From Myxococcales bacterium (GTDB lineage: Bacteria > Myxococcota > Myxococcia > Myxococcales > Myxococcaceae): a stretch of 47,795 nucleotides of DNA. Positions 1 to 9,600 of this stretch are shown one piece after another (the stretch's first letter is position 1; every line of letters begins with the position of its first letter). The stretch covers positions 1 to 47,795 of the forward strand of contig JACPVI010000060.1 of NCBI GenBank assembly GCA_016191815.1, given 5' to 3'. Below the pieces are notes generated by a model that did no database searches, was not told the origin of the DNA, and was given only the letters and a program-made list of their open reading frames with translations. The position numbers and the translations under genes were made by a program.

Positions 1-2
1 CC

Positions 3-566
3 CTCGTCGTGCCCCCGCCCAGGCCGCCCACCCTCGAGCCACTCAACGCAGAGCGGTATGCGCTGCGGATGAGCGTCGGCCCCGAATTCAAGCAGAGGCT
101 GGAGGAGGTGAAGTCCGCGTTGAGCCACCTCGTGCCGGACGTCAACTTCGAGGAGGTGATGATGGAGTGCATGCGCATCGCCCTCGACGTCTGCTCGCGG
201 CGCCGCCGCGGTGCGAAAGTGGCGCCGCCGGCTTTAGGCAGTTCCGGCCCGGAACTGAAAAAGTTACAGCCTCCGGTGAGGGACGGTGGGGCGGAGAGGG
301 AGGGACGTGAGCCGAGCCGGTACGTGCCGGTGGAGGTGCGGCGGCAGGTGTGGCAGCGGGACGGTGGCCGATGCGCCTTTGTCGGTGCCGGCGGGAGGCG
401 CTGCAACTCGCGGCACCAGCTGGAAATCCACCATCTGAAGCCGTTTGCGCATGGTGGGGAGGCGACGCCGGACAACCTCATACTGGCTTGCAAGCGCCAC
501 AACTCTCACTGCGCGCGCCTGGACTTCGGGGAGGAGTACATGGCGCGGTTTCAGAAGACTGGATGA
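3..566 (+). CDS. HNH endonuclease domain protein, 5' end cut by window edge
   Basis: The reading frame is open to the left edge, so the true start is probably outside the window; the first in-window start codon is a GTG at position 9. The C-terminal third carries an HNH nuclease signature: an arginine-rich lead-in (VRRQVWQRDGGRC), a Cys pair region, an LEIHH segment with the catalytic His, then NLILACKRHN. The upstream part (PLNAERYALRMSVGPEFKQRLEEVK) resembles the helical region that precedes HNH domains in a large myxobacterial family whose members are usually about 250-400 residues, which supports truncation by the window edge. HNH domains bind and nick DNA through a metal-bound His. Whether this copy is an active enzyme, a mobile-element remnant or a phage-type nuclease cannot be told here. 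The gene stands alone and converges on the next gene. Confidence 0.8.
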   Translation, partial: LVVPPPRPPTLEPLNAERYALRMSVGPEFKQRLEEVKSALSHLVPDVNFEEVMMECMRIALDVCSRRRRGAKVAPPALGSSGPELKKLQPPVRDGGAEREGREPSRYVPVEVRRQVWQRDGGRCAFVGAGGRRCNSRHQLEIHHLKPFAHGGEATPDNLILACKRHNSHCARLDFGEEYMARFQKTG

Positions 567-960
567 AGCCAGCAGGGGAAAGCCCCGGCAACGTCGCGAC
601 GCGGACGGCGGGCGGTCGAAGGGCGCCGCCTCGGGGCGCTGTGCGGCGGGGCGCTGCCGCCGGCCGGGGCGCTCGAGCGCGCAGATGGGTGGTGGAGCTC
701 CCAGCCGCTCCTTGGGCGCCGCGTGAAGCGCCGCATCGCCGGGGGCGCCACGGGTGCGCGGGGGAGCCCCGGTCCGCACCCCACTGGCGCATTCGCCCGA
801 CGAGCGAGGGCGATCAGCATGAGGGCCACACCCCCTGGGTTCGCGTGTCTTCTGGGCAGGCGCCCCCTGCCGCAGCGAGAGCATCGGCCGCCGCAATAGG
901 CCCGGCAACCCGTTCGGTCATCTGGCTGGACGGCGGAGACCCCTCCGATGAGGCGGCCGC
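567..960. other. Intergenic stretch with no convincing gene
   Basis: This 394-base gap lies between two convergent gene ends. Long open frames cross it on both strands, but they are arginine/proline-rich translations typical of high-GC antisense shadows and match no family I recognise. Short GC-rich inverted repeats occur (for example near 857-874, GGCAGG paired with CCTGCC), but no T-run follows, so I cannot call a terminator. Confidence 0.5.
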
Positions 961-1902
961 TCAGCCGGGCGCGCGGAGTTTGATGCGCCCCCGCGGCGAC
1001 ACGTCGAGCTCCTTGAAGCGGCGCAGCCGCGTCACGAGACGCGGCGATCCCGGAGGTCTCTCGAAACCGAGCGCTTTGAGGCGGTTGGCCACCGCGTCCA
1101 GCGAAACGCCGTGTGGCGAGCTCGCCAAGAGCTCGTGCACCACCGTCAGGAGCTCGTCGCCGGGCGCACTGTGCGGCTCGGGTCGGGGCTCGGCGGCGGC
1201 CGGCGAGGCACCCCGAGGCTCGTCGGCAGCCGCCGCGGCCGCGGGCTCTCCGCCCGCCTCCGCAGGAGCGGCCCGCTCGCCGCCGCGCCCCCTGCGGCCG
1301 CCACCCCTCCTCGCCGGCTGCCCCGCTTCTTGCTTCGGCTCCCGGAGCGCGCGGTACGACAGCTTCCGGAATCGAACACCCAGCGACGCAGCCACGTCGC
1401 CGACCACGTCGAACGCCTTGTCGTCGGAGACGATGTCCAGCTCGTCGCCGGGCCGGGCCGACGCCAGCCACACGCCGGCCGACACGGCGATGCGCAGGTC
1501 GCTCCAGTCGCGCACGCCGGTCGCGGGCGCCGAGTGCACCAGGTGGGCGCCATGCCGCGCGAGGATGCGCGCCACCTCGTTCCCGATCACCCGCCAATTG
1601 CCGGACGCGATGAGCTCCGTGGCGGCGCCCGCCTGGTCGATGGCGAGCTGTTCGAGCAGCCGAATCACCTCGGCGGCGCGGCTGGTGTTCTCCACGTCGA
1701 AGAAGATGGCGCGGCGCACCGTGGGCCTGGGCCGCTCGGGCGCTGTCTCGAACCGCGCCGCGAAGGCGAGCTCGGGAGCGGCGGGTTCCACCGCGGCCGG
1801 GGCGGCGGCTGCGCCTTGGGTTTCCACCTCTGCCTGGGCGGGCGCCTTGGGCTTGCGGCGGCTTCTGGTGCGGCGGGCGGGCTTGGGGTCTTGGGTCAAC
1901 AT
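961..1902 (-). CDS. NYN-domain (PIN-like) ribonuclease with C-terminal OST-HTH/LOTUS-like domain
   Basis: A 313-residue protein. The first 65 residues are basic then Ala/Pro-rich and probably disordered. The central part is a NYN domain, a PIN-like metal-dependent ribonuclease fold, with its acidic residues visible in order: FFDVEN, then RDWSDLRIAVSAG, then IVSDDKAFD. A second low-complexity Ala/Arg/Glu linker follows. The last 70 residues (from DELLTVVHELL) look like a winged-helix OST-HTH/LOTUS domain, a module that binds RNA in NYN proteins. The ATG at 1902 was chosen because it lies 11 bases after the hemB stop and begins a basic, plausible N-terminus; the frame itself stays open further into hemB. 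It is probably co-transcribed with hemB. RNA target unknown. Confidence 0.85.
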   Translation of the reverse strand: MLTQDPKPARRTRSRRKPKAPAQAEVETQGAAAAPAAVEPAAPELAFAARFETAPERPRPTVRRAIFFDVENTSRAAEVIRLLEQLAIDQAGAATELIASGNWRVIGNEVARILARHGAHLVHSAPATGVRDWSDLRIAVSAGVWLASARPGDELDIVSDDKAFDVVGDVAASLGVRFRKLSYRALREPKQEAGQPARRGGGRRGRGGERAAPAEAGGEPAAAAAADEPRGASPAAAEPRPEPHSAPGDELLTVVHELLASSPHGVSLDAVANRLKALGFERPPGSPRLVTRLRRFKELDVSPRGRIKLRAPG

Positions 1903-1913
1903 GGCCGCGCCGG

Positions 1914-2882
1914 CTAGAGGAGCTTCGCCGCGTCGAGCGCGTGGTAGGTGAGAATCAAGTCCGCCCCCGCGCGCTTGATCGAGGTGAGGATCTCCATCAT
2001 CACCCGCGTGTAGTCGATCCACCCGGCAGCGGCGGCGGCTTTCACCATCGCGAACTCCCCCGAGACGTTGTAGGCGGCGATCGGGACGTCCCAGCGCTCC
2101 TTGGCCTTGGAGATGACGTCCAGGTAGGCGAGCGCGGGCTTGACCATCACCAGGTCGGCGCCCTCCTCGAGATCGAGCGCAATCTCCTTCAAGGCCTCGC
2201 GGGCGTTGGCGGGATCCATCTGGTAGCCGCGGCGGTCGCCGAACTGCGGGGCGCTCTGGGCGGCCTCGCGGAAGGGGCCGTAGAACCCGGAGGCGTACTT
2301 GGCGGCGTAGCTCAGGATCGGCACCTGCTCGAGCTTGGCCTCGTCGAGCGCCTTGCGGACGGCGGCCACCCGGCCGTCCATCATGTCCGAGGGGGCCACC
2401 ATGTCCGCGCCGGCCTCGGCGCAGGTGACCGCCATGCGCGCGAGCAAGGGCAGGGTCTCGTCGTTGGAGACCTCCTGGCCGCGGATCACCCCGCAGTGGC
2501 CGTGGTCGGTGTACTCGCACAGGCAGACGTCGGCGATCACCGCCAGCTCCGGGACGGCGGACTTGATCTCCCGGATGGCCTTCTGCACCACGCCGTCCCG
2601 GTCGTAGGCGCCGCTGCCCCGCTCGTCCTTCTTTTGGGGGATGCCGAACAGGATCACCGCCGGCACGCCGAGGCTCTTCGCCTGGCGGGCTTCCTCGGCG
2701 GCCAGCTCGATGGAGAGGTTGAACACTCCGGGCATGGAGGCGATCGGCTTTCGGACTCCTCGCCCCTCGACCACGAAGAGGGGGTAGATGAAGTCGTCGG
2801 GCGAGAGCAACGTCTCGCGGACCATCCGCCGGATGGTGTCGTTGCGGCGCAGTCGGCGGGGCCTCTGGATTGGGAAAGCCAT
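1914..2882 (-). CDS. hemB: Delta-aminolevulinic acid dehydratase (porphobilinogen synthase)
   Basis: A 322-residue protein of normal length for HemB. It condenses two 5-aminolevulinate molecules to porphobilinogen, the second common step of tetrapyrrole (haem, cobalamin) synthesis, in the cytoplasm. Visible marks are the Cys-rich metal site [12 protein letters not shown], the catalytic lysine K195 in [15 protein letters not shown], and the Schiff-base lysine K248 in [10 protein letters not shown]. The N-terminal [17 protein letters not shown] and FIYPLFV segments are standard. Start is the ATG at 2882. Only six bases separate it from a TATAGC hexamer (2889-2894 on this strand) and there is no clear Shine-Dalgarno sequence, so the mRNA may be nearly leaderless. 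The NYN gene follows 11 bases after its stop. Confidence 0.97.
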   Translation of the reverse strand: MAFPIQRPRRLRRNDTIRRMVRETLLSPDDFIYPLFVVEGRGVRKPIASMPGVFNLSIELAAEEARQAKSLGVPAVILFGIPQKKDERGSGAYDRDGVVQKAIREIKSAVPELAVIADVCLCEYTDHGHCGVIRGQEVSNDETLPLLARMAVTCAEAGADMVAPSDMMDGRVAAVRKALDEAKLEQVPILSYAAKYASGFYGPFREAAQSAPQFGDRRGYQMDPANAREALKEIALDLEEGADLVMVKPALAYLDVISKAKERWDVPIAAYNVSGEFAMVKAAAAAGWIDYTRVMMEILTSIKRAGADLILTYHALDAAKLL

Positions 2883-2943
2883 GGCCCAGCTATAGTCGAC
2901 GGCGGGCGCCCGGTGCTAGAACGTTCGGAAAGGAGGGGAGTCC

Positions 2944-3960
2944 GTGAGCAACCAGCGCATCTTCGCGGCGATCGCCGCGGCCCTGTTGGCGTCCCAAGCG
3001 GCGGCGCAATCGGAGGTGCCGTCGCCGCCACCGCCGGAGCCGTCGGTGTACCTGGACCGCAGTGGGCTCGGCGAGTGGATCATCTCGGACGCGGCGTTCG
3101 GGATGCAGGTCGGCCTGTACACCACCTCGGCGATCTTCGCCAGCTCTACAGGCCCGGAGACAGCTCCGCGGATTCTCGCCGGGGCGCTGTTGGGCACAGG
3201 CGCGGGAGTGGCGCTGCCGCTGGTGCTCACCCTGGGCAAGCCGGTGCCCTCGGGCCACATGGTGTTCGCCAATTTCGCCGGTCGTTGGGGCCTGGCCACG
3301 GGTTCATCGCTGGCAATGCTCTACGCCTCCGCGGCGGGCCCCTCCAGTAGCGCCACTGCGACCCAGGTGACGTTCGGGATTCTGGCCGCTTCCGGGTTGG
3401 CGGGAGTGGTGGGGGGCTGGGTGCTCGCGCCAACGCTCAACCTGACCCCCGGACAGGCTTCCGCTCTCGGGAGCGGGCACCAGTGGGGATTCATCCTTTC
3501 CTCGATGTTCCTGGCATCCATCCAATCGCTGCAGCCCAGCCTCACCGTCACGGCGCTCGTCACCTTCCTCGCCGCCAACGCCGGGCTCGCGGCGACGGCC
3601 TATTTCCTCCCCCAGCTCGACGTGGACAGAAGCCGCGTGATCTGGATCGACGTGGGCGGCTATCTCGGGACGCTGGTGGGGCTTGGGTTCGGGCTCCTCA
3701 TCGCCCCCCTGAACGCCACGGTCACGTGGGGCGCGGCGCTGCTCGGCGCGGGGGGCGGCCTGGCCACCGCCTACCTGATCAGCTCCGGCATCGACGAGTA
3801 CAAGAACCGCGCTCCGCTGGGCACCAGCGTCGCCACCGTGGACCGGCGCGGCGTGCGGTGGGCGGTCCCGGTGCCGGCGGTGGTCCCCGAGCCGCCGTCG
3901 GCGCGCGCTCCTGCCGGCGGCCTGTCCGCGCACCTGGGGCTGATCAATGCGCAGCTCTAG
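2944..3960 (+). CDS. Secreted/membrane protein with signal peptide, Pro-rich linker and about seven hydrophobic segments
   Basis: A 338-residue protein of unknown function. It starts at GTG 2944, with a strong AGGAGGGG Shine-Dalgarno seven bases upstream. Residues 1-21 form a signal peptide ending AAAQ; a short Pro-rich stretch follows; then several hydrophobic Gly/Ala-rich helices fill the rest, ending in a polar tail. I recognise no named family. A second protein in this window, encoded at 16585-17703 on the other strand, has the same plan (signal peptide, Pro-rich linker, helices) and aligns around a G-W, then hydrophobic helices, then a polar R-V segment followed by a GG-containing helix, so the two look like diverged paralogues. 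The PEGA lipoprotein gene starts 13 bases after its stop, suggesting a two-gene operon at the cell envelope. Confidence 0.8.
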   Translation: MSNQRIFAAIAAALLASQAAAQSEVPSPPPPEPSVYLDRSGLGEWIISDAAFGMQVGLYTTSAIFASSTGPETAPRILAGALLGTGAGVALPLVLTLGKPVPSGHMVFANFAGRWGLATGSSLAMLYASAAGPSSSATATQVTFGILAASGLAGVVGGWVLAPTLNLTPGQASALGSGHQWGFILSSMFLASIQSLQPSLTVTALVTFLAANAGLAATAYFLPQLDVDRSRVIWIDVGGYLGTLVGLGFGLLIAPLNATVTWGAALLGAGGGLATAYLISSGIDEYKNRAPLGTSVATVDRRGVRWAVPVPAVVPEPPSARAPAGGLSAHLGLINAQL

Positions 3961-3973
3961 TCGCGAGGCCACG

Positions 3974-4399
3974 ATGAAGCCGCTCCGTGCCACCATCGCC
4001 GCGATCACCGCACTCGCCGTTTCCTCGGCGGGCTGCACCACCATCACCACCATCCGCACCAACCCGGACAAGGCCAGCGTCTACCTGAACGGCCAAAAGC
4101 TCGGGGAGACCCCGGTGCAGTACAACTCCAAGAGCGGCCTGCCCACGCGATATCGCGTCCAGCTCCAGAAGGAGGGGTACCGCACCGAGGAGTTCTACGT
4201 CGACACGCCGATCAACGTGGCGTGGGCGGTCCTGCTCGGGTGGATGGTGGTCCCGCTTTTGTGGGCCTGGGAGATGGACAGCCAGTACAACTTCAACCTT
4301 CGGCCTGACGAGAGGCCCGCGCCGGCGTTGCCGCCGCCCCCGCCCCCGCCCGCGATGGAGCCGTGGTCCCCGCCTCCCTCGCCCCCTGCGACTCCATGA
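3974..4399 (+). CDS. PEGA-domain lipoprotein
   Basis: A 141-residue lipoprotein. Residues 1-20 form a lipoprotein signal (LAVSSAGC), with the acylated Cys followed by TTITTIRTNPDKASVYLNG. The segment to about residue 70 is a PEGA domain: the key words VYLNGQKLGETPV and the Y-V-L-KEGY pattern are visible. PEGA domains are small beta-sandwich surface modules common in myxobacterial envelope proteins. A hydrophobic segment (INVAWAVLLGWMVVPLLWAW) and a Pro-rich tail follow. I prefer the ATG at 3974 over the one at 3947 because it gives a clean lipoprotein signal and follows the upstream stop by 13 bases. Its 3' end overlaps the oppositely directed methyltransferase gene by 107 bases, which is exceptional and falls in the low-complexity tails of both proteins. 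Confidence 0.85.
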   Translation: MKPLRATIAAITALAVSSAGCTTITTIRTNPDKASVYLNGQKLGETPVQYNSKSGLPTRYRVQLQKEGYRTEEFYVDTPINVAWAVLLGWMVVPLLWAWEMDSQYNFNLRPDERPAPALPPPPPPPAMEPWSPPPSPPATP

Positions 4400-5195
4400 G
4401 CCTGGCCGGTCCGCCCAAGGCGGCACGACGGGCGTCCCCTTGATGCGGGGGGCTGAGCAGCATCTGCCGCACCTCCTCGCTGACGGCGGCCCCCGGGCCC
4501 GGGTGCACGATGAGCGGCGGGAGCACCGAGAGCGGCGCCGAGCCGCCCTTCACCGCCTCCAGCAGGATCCGGCTGGCGGGGCGATCTGCGCGTGAGAAGA
4601 CCACCCTGAGCCGGCGGGGCTCGAGCCTGCGCGAGCGCAGCGCCTCGATCGCCTCGCCGAGGCGTGAGGCCGGATAGACGAGTGAGAACGAGCCCCTCGG
4701 CGCGAGGAGGTAGGCGGCTGCCTCGGCGACGTCGCCCAGAGTGCAGGCCAGCTCATGTCGCGCCAAGGCCCGCTCGGAGCTGGGGCTCCGGCTGCCAGAG
4801 GTGGGAGCGCGGTAGGGCGGGTTGGAGATCACCATGCTGAAGGCGGTCCTGCCGAAACGCCCCGCCACTTCGCGGATGTCGCCCAGCACGAGCGAGATCC
4901 TCCGCTCGAGCCGGTTGAGCTGGACGCTGCGCCGCGCCAGCTCGAACAGCCGCGGCTGGACCTCGAGTCCCATCACCTCGGGGTAGCCGAGCTTCCCGGC
5001 GAGGATGAGCGGAATCACCCCGGAGCCGGTGCCGAGATCCATCGTCGGGCCAACCCTTCCGCTCCGCCCGGCGAAATGGGCGAGCAGCACCGAGTCGAGG
5101 TTGAACCGGTAGCCGCGCGCAGGCTGGAGCACCTCCACCCCGCAAATGCTGTCTTTGGTTTCGCCGGAGCCGCCGCCGCCGAAGGGTAGCTCCAC
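4293..5195 (-). CDS. TrmN6-like tRNA1(Val) A37 N6-methyltransferase family protein
   Basis: A 300-residue class I SAM-dependent methyltransferase. The SAM-binding glycine loop reads DLGTGSGVIPLILA; the acidic end of strand 2 is in MGLEVQ; the catalytic NPPY appears in MVISNPPYRAP, typical of N6-adenine methyltransferases. The N-terminal QPARGYRFNLDSVLLAHFA matches the YfiC/TrmN6 family, which methylates A37 of tRNA-Val. Family members are about 245 residues; this one has an extra Ala/Arg-rich tail of about 55 residues, exactly the part that overlaps the PEGA gene. The GTG at 5195 is preferred to the TTG at 5198 because GGAGG lies five bases before it. It follows the DUF1015 gene by 12 bases. 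Substrate assignment is by family only. Confidence 0.82.
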   Translation of the reverse strand: MELPFGGGGSGETKDSICGVEVLQPARGYRFNLDSVLLAHFAGRSGRVGPTMDLGTGSGVIPLILAGKLGYPEVMGLEVQPRLFELARRSVQLNRLERRISLVLGDIREVAGRFGRTAFSMVISNPPYRAPTSGSRSPSSERALARHELACTLGDVAEAAAYLLAPRGSFSLVYPASRLGEAIEALRSRRLEPRRLRVVFSRADRPASRILLEAVKGGSAPLSVLPPLIVHPGPGAAVSEEVRQMLLSPPHQGDARRAALGGPARLMESQGAREAGTTAPSRAGAGAAATPARASRQAEG

Positions 5196-5207
5196 CAAGG
5201 CCTCCGG

Positions 5208-6374
5208 CTAGCCCTCGGCCAAAGGCGCCATGAAGAGGAGGCCCGCCGGCGGCAAGGGCTCGAGGCGGAGCGAGCGGGGCGGAAGCCTGGCTCCCGCCTC
5301 CATCACCGCCCGAAGCTCCCACCGGGGAGGCGGGTTGAGGCCGAAGCCCGCCTGCAGCTCGCCGCTCCTCACCTTCTCCACCAGCTCTTCGAGAGAGTCC
5401 ACCGGGACGACCTGAGGATGCCCAGGGGCCTCGGGCGCGTCGAGGCCGAGCACCGTCCTGAGGACGGTGGTGTTGAGCAGCGCGAGGTCGAAGCTGCGGA
5501 GCGTGGGATCCTTCGGCGCGGCGCGGATCTGCGCTTCGCTCAGGCGTTGCCGGAAGCGGAGGATCCGTCCTTCCCCGCCCGGCAAGACGAGGAGCACCGC
5601 GTGGTGCTCTGCGCCGGCGGACGCGAGCCTGCTTCGCGCCAGCTCGATGCCCGAGGCGGTCGAAAGCGGCGCGGGCAGCTCCGAGATCCTCGCGTAGCCT
5701 CCCACCAAAGTGAGGAACCGGTCGGCGCGGAAGGTCTGCACTCCTGTGATGCCTCGGTGCACCGGGCGAATGGCGATGCCGGGGTCGGACAGAGAGACGA
5801 TCGCCGCCAGGCAGCGGCCGCCCTCCGGGAGCGGGCCGAGGGGCCGGACCCGTGCGCCCTTGAGGGTCCGAGCGATCCTTCGGGCCAGCCGCCCGGGAGG
5901 AAGGCTCCACAGCCTCAGGGCGAGCGAGCCGGCCTGGGTCTCCAACTCGGGCGCGTGGTCGGCGGTGGCCTCGACCAAAAGGCCTGACAGCGCCTCGCCG
6001 TCGTCGGGCGCGAGCGCGGGGATGGGCTCGAGCGGAGCCCGAACGGGGCGGGGGCCGGTTTCCTCCAGCTCGACCGCGCCACTGTCGGGCCCGAGAGCGC
6101 AGATGAGGAAGCGGGCGGGCGGGCTGCCCGGGCTGGGGTGGCTCTCGAGCACGTAGAAGGCGGGCGCTTCCTTCTCGATCAGGGCCCCCTTGTCGCGCCA
6201 GCGGCTGAGGGCCCAGTCGGGATCGTTGGCGCCGAGAAGAAAGAGAGCGTGGAGCGGCTCGCGGCGCGCCAGCTCGCGCCGGTCCACGTCAGCAGGAGCG
6301 CGGAGGAGCAGGCGCCGGCCCAGCTCTGGGCCCCTGGCGGCAAAGAAGAGCGCTCGGAACGGCTCGATGGTCAC
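5208..6374 (-). CDS. DUF1015 family protein
   Basis: About 388 residues. The end of the protein carries the DUF1015 hallmark order: DLALLNTTVLRTVLG, a VDSLEELVEKV helix, GFGLNPP and LPPRSLRLEPLPPAGL (the family usually reads MPPKSTYFYPK in the last motif, so this copy is diverged). The N-terminal IEPFRALFF matches the family's KPFRAL start. DUF1015 proteins are about 400-430 residues and their biochemical role is not established. The GTG at 6374 is chosen because it places IEPFRAL at the very N-terminus, as in relatives; a TTG at 6416 would add 14 residues and neither has a clear ribosome binding site. It probably forms an operon with the methyltransferase. Confidence 0.8.
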   Translation of the reverse strand: MTIEPFRALFFAARGPELGRRLLLRAPADVDRRELARREPLHALFLLGANDPDWALSRWRDKGALIEKEAPAFYVLESHPSPGSPPARFLICALGPDSGAVELEETGPRPVRAPLEPIPALAPDDGEALSGLLVEATADHAPELETQAGSLALRLWSLPPGRLARRIARTLKGARVRPLGPLPEGGRCLAAIVSLSDPGIAIRPVHRGITGVQTFRADRFLTLVGGYARISELPAPLSTASGIELARSRLASAGAEHHAVLLVLPGGEGRILRFRQRLSEAQIRAAPKDPTLRSFDLALLNTTVLRTVLGLDAPEAPGHPQVVPVDSLEELVEKVRSGELQAGFGLNPPPRWELRAVMEAGARLPPRSLRLEPLPPAGLLFMAPLAEG

Positions 6375-6557
6375 GGTGGGGAAGGTGGTGCAGGCGGATG
6401 CCCGAGTCGAGCGCAAAGGATGCAGGCAGCTCGCCCGCCCGCACTGATGACGAGAGGAGGAGCGCCCGCAGGAGCGCGAGGCTCTCGGTCAAACGCAGCG
6501 GTCGTTGTGCATGCGTCCGGTGGACCCCTCGCTCTGCCGGCACCTTGGGCCTTTCCA

Positions 6558-6583
6558 TGAAAGGAACCCAGGCGTTCTTTTCA
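6558..6583. terminator. Imperfect hairpin downstream of the giant kelch gene
   Basis: Arms TGAAAGGAAC (6558-6567) and GTTCTTTTCA (6574-6583) pair over ten positions with one G-T wobble as read on the + strand and a six-base loop. It lies about 60 bases beyond the stop of the minus-strand giant gene. No T-run follows on either strand, so intrinsic termination is only a guess. The rest of the 269-base gap (6375-6643) shows nothing else I can name. Confidence 0.3.
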
Positions 6584-6643
6584 GTCGAGCTGCGAGAAGA
6601 GCTCTGACACGCGAGGGAGCGCCCACCCTCTTTGGAGCCCGAG

Positions 6644-9600
6644 TCACAGTCGGACGGCGACGGTGGGCCCGGCGAAGACGTAGCCGCGGCGGGCCCAGGT
6701 CGGCGCGGCGAGGAGGTACAGCGCCGGCACCTCGAGCCCCACCGAGAGCCAGCGCACCGGCGCGTACTCCAGCCCCACGCTCAGCCCCGGTCCGAGGCTG
6801 GCGATGGGGTCGGTGAGGAGCGCCGCCAGCTCCACCGCCAACACCGGGCGAAGCTTCCCCTCGGCGTTGAACGGAACCCAGGACAGGCGGGCCAGGGCCC
6901 CCGGGTAGCTGGTGCCGAGCGCGCCGAGGCTCGCGGTGAGCGAGGGGACGATCTCGTAGCCAGCCAACGCCACCACGGCACCCGCGGGCGTCCGATCCGG
7001 AGTGGCCTGGATCCGCGCGAAGAAGGAGAACCGCGCCCGCACCACCTTCCGCCGCGCCACCGGCGAGGGGCCGAACAGCTCCAGCGCCGCGGAGGCGGCT
7101 GCGTCCAGGAAGGCCTCTTCGCTGGCGGACTGGATCTCGGTGGTGAAGCGCTTCTCCGCCACTCCCTTCTTCGCGTCGAAGAGCTGGACGGTGAAGACCA
7201 TGGTCGTCCCCAGCTTGCCGAGGGTGCCGGAGACGAGCTTGTCCGCGCCGATGGCTCCTCCGATCTCCGCGAGGCACCCGCTGTCGCTGCAGCCGAGGAG
7301 CTGCCGCTGCCGCTCGAAGCTCAGCACCGCCTGGATGTCGCTCGAGCTGATGGCCTGGACCCGCGGCCGATCGTGGATCGAGGCCACGAAGGCCTCGCTC
7401 ACCAGCTCGGCGGTCTTCGAGTCGACCCCGGGCCCGGCTTGGAGGGCGAGGATGGCGACCTTGACAGTTTCTGGAGGGGTCGGCGTACCCGGCGGCGGCT
7501 GGCTACCCGTCGGCTGCGCCGTGGAGGTGAGCGAGCTGTCGGGCGTCTTGGGCGACACGGTCGCCGCGGGCGGCGCAGAGGATCCCTCCGCCTTGGGCGG
7601 CGCGGTCGCCGATGCGGGAGTGGGCTTGCCGGCCAGAGGGGGCGCCGGCGAATCCGAGGACGCGCTTGGGACTAGTGGTGTCACCTCGACCTCGGCGGGC
7701 GCCGCCGTCGCGCTCGCCGGGGTCGCCGGCTTCTTCCTCTTCGAGGGAGCGGCGTTGGACTCGCCGGAGGCGGCGACCGCGAGGAGGAGAAGCAGCGAAG
7801 GCAGTGCCCTCCGCGCCCGCCGCAACAGAAGCAGCAGGGCGAACAGGCCGGCCGCCACGGTGGGGCCGCCGGAGTGGCATCCGCACGAGAGGGCGAAGAC
7901 GTTGGGGTTTCGCTCGGCGAGGGCCTCCTCCGCGCAGACGCCGCGGAGGCAACTGCCGCTGACGCACTCCTCGCCGGCCGCGCAGCCTTGCCCGAGTCCC
8001 TTCCTGCAACTGCCGGCTCCGTCGCAAAGCCACGGAGCATTGCAAACGGTGGGATCAGTCTGCCCGCGCGGTACCGGGCTGCACTGGCCGACCGCGCCGG
8101 CGACGGTGCAGGCGAAGCAAGCCCCATCGCAAGCCGCGTTGCAGCAGACTCCGTCCGCGCACACTCCCGAGGCGCAGAGGTATCCGGCGAGGCACGGCTG
8201 GCCGTCTTTCAGCCGGCACTTCCCTGCTCCGTCGCAGGCGTCGCCCGAGCCAGCGCAAGTGCCAACGTCGGTCGAGTCGCGCGGCACGTCGGCGCAGCTT
8301 CCCTCGAGGCCGGCGAGGTTGCAGGCCTTGCACTCCGCGGTGCAGGCGCTCTCGCAGCAGTAGCCGTCGATGCAGTGGCCGGTGGTGCACTGGCTGGCAG
8401 CGGTGCAGGCCTGTCCCGGCATCAGGAGGCTGCAGGCCCCGGCAGCGTCGCAGGCCTTGGGCGGCTCGCAGGTGCCGATGTCGCTCTTCCCCACCGGCGC
8501 GCGGCTGCAGGTGCCCAGCCGCTCGGCCACGTTGCACGCCTCGCAGGTGCCGTCGCAGGAGGAGTCGCAGCAGACGCCGTCCACGCAGAAGCCGCTCATG
8601 CAAACCGCCGCGGACTGGCAGGCGGCGCCGATGGGCTTCATGCTGCACTGCCCCGCACCGTCGCAGGCGTTGGGCACCTCGCAGGTGCCAACGTCCGTCT
8701 GCCCCTTGGGCACGCTGCTGCATTTCCCCGCGCGGCCCGCCAAGTCGCACGCCGCACATGTGCCGCTGCAAGCGGTGTCGCAGCAGACGCCGTCGGCGCA
8801 ATTGCCGGAGGCGCACTCGGACGGCAGGGTGCAGGCCTCCGCGTTGCAGCGGACTCCCTCCACGCAGCCGCCGGGCTGGCAGCCGGCGTTGCAGCAGGTG
8901 CCCGCCACGCAGTTGCCGCTCAGGCACTCCGAGGCCGCGGCGCAGGCCCTCCCCAGCGCGCTCTTGCAGGTGCCCTTCCCGTCGCAGGCGCGAAGCCCGG
9001 TGCAGGCGCCGTCCACGTAGCCTGCCGACACGTCGCTGCACACGCCGAGGGAGCCAGGCACGTTGCAGGCCTTGCAGTCCGCTCCGCAGGCGGCGTCGCA
9101 GCACACTCCGTCCGCGCAGAATCCGCTCAGGCAGTCGGAGGAGATGGCGCAGCCCTGGCCGAGCACCTTCTGGCAATTCCCGGCTCCGTCACAGGCGGAG
9201 GTGCCCACGCAGGAGGGCGCGTCGGAAAGGCCCTTCGCCACCGGCGCGCACTGGCCCAACAGGTTGCAGGCCTGGCAGGTGCCGGTGCAAGCGCTGGCGC
9301 AGCACACTCCGTCCGCGCAGAAGCCGGAGGCGCAGTCACCGGCCGCGCTGCAGGCGCTGCCCTGGGCCAGCTTGCAGGTGCCCACTGCGTCGCAGGCCGC
9401 CGGCGCCGCGCAGGTGTCGTCCGTCTGTCCGGAGGAGACGTCGCTGCACACCCCTTGCTTGCCGGCGAGGTTGCACGCCTTGCAGGTGCCGGCGCAGGAG
9501 GAGTCGCAGCAAACCCCGTCCACGCAACTCGCGCTCAAGCAGTCGGTCACCGCTGCGCAGGCGAGGCCGTTGAGTCCCTTGCAGCCTCCCGCCCCGTCGC

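Noticed and set aside
350-1951. 533-codon open frame on the + strand across the HNH end, the gap and the NYN gene
   Set aside because: It is antisense to the NYN gene, is Arg/Ser/Pro-rich without any family motif, and arises from high-GC codon mirror effects.
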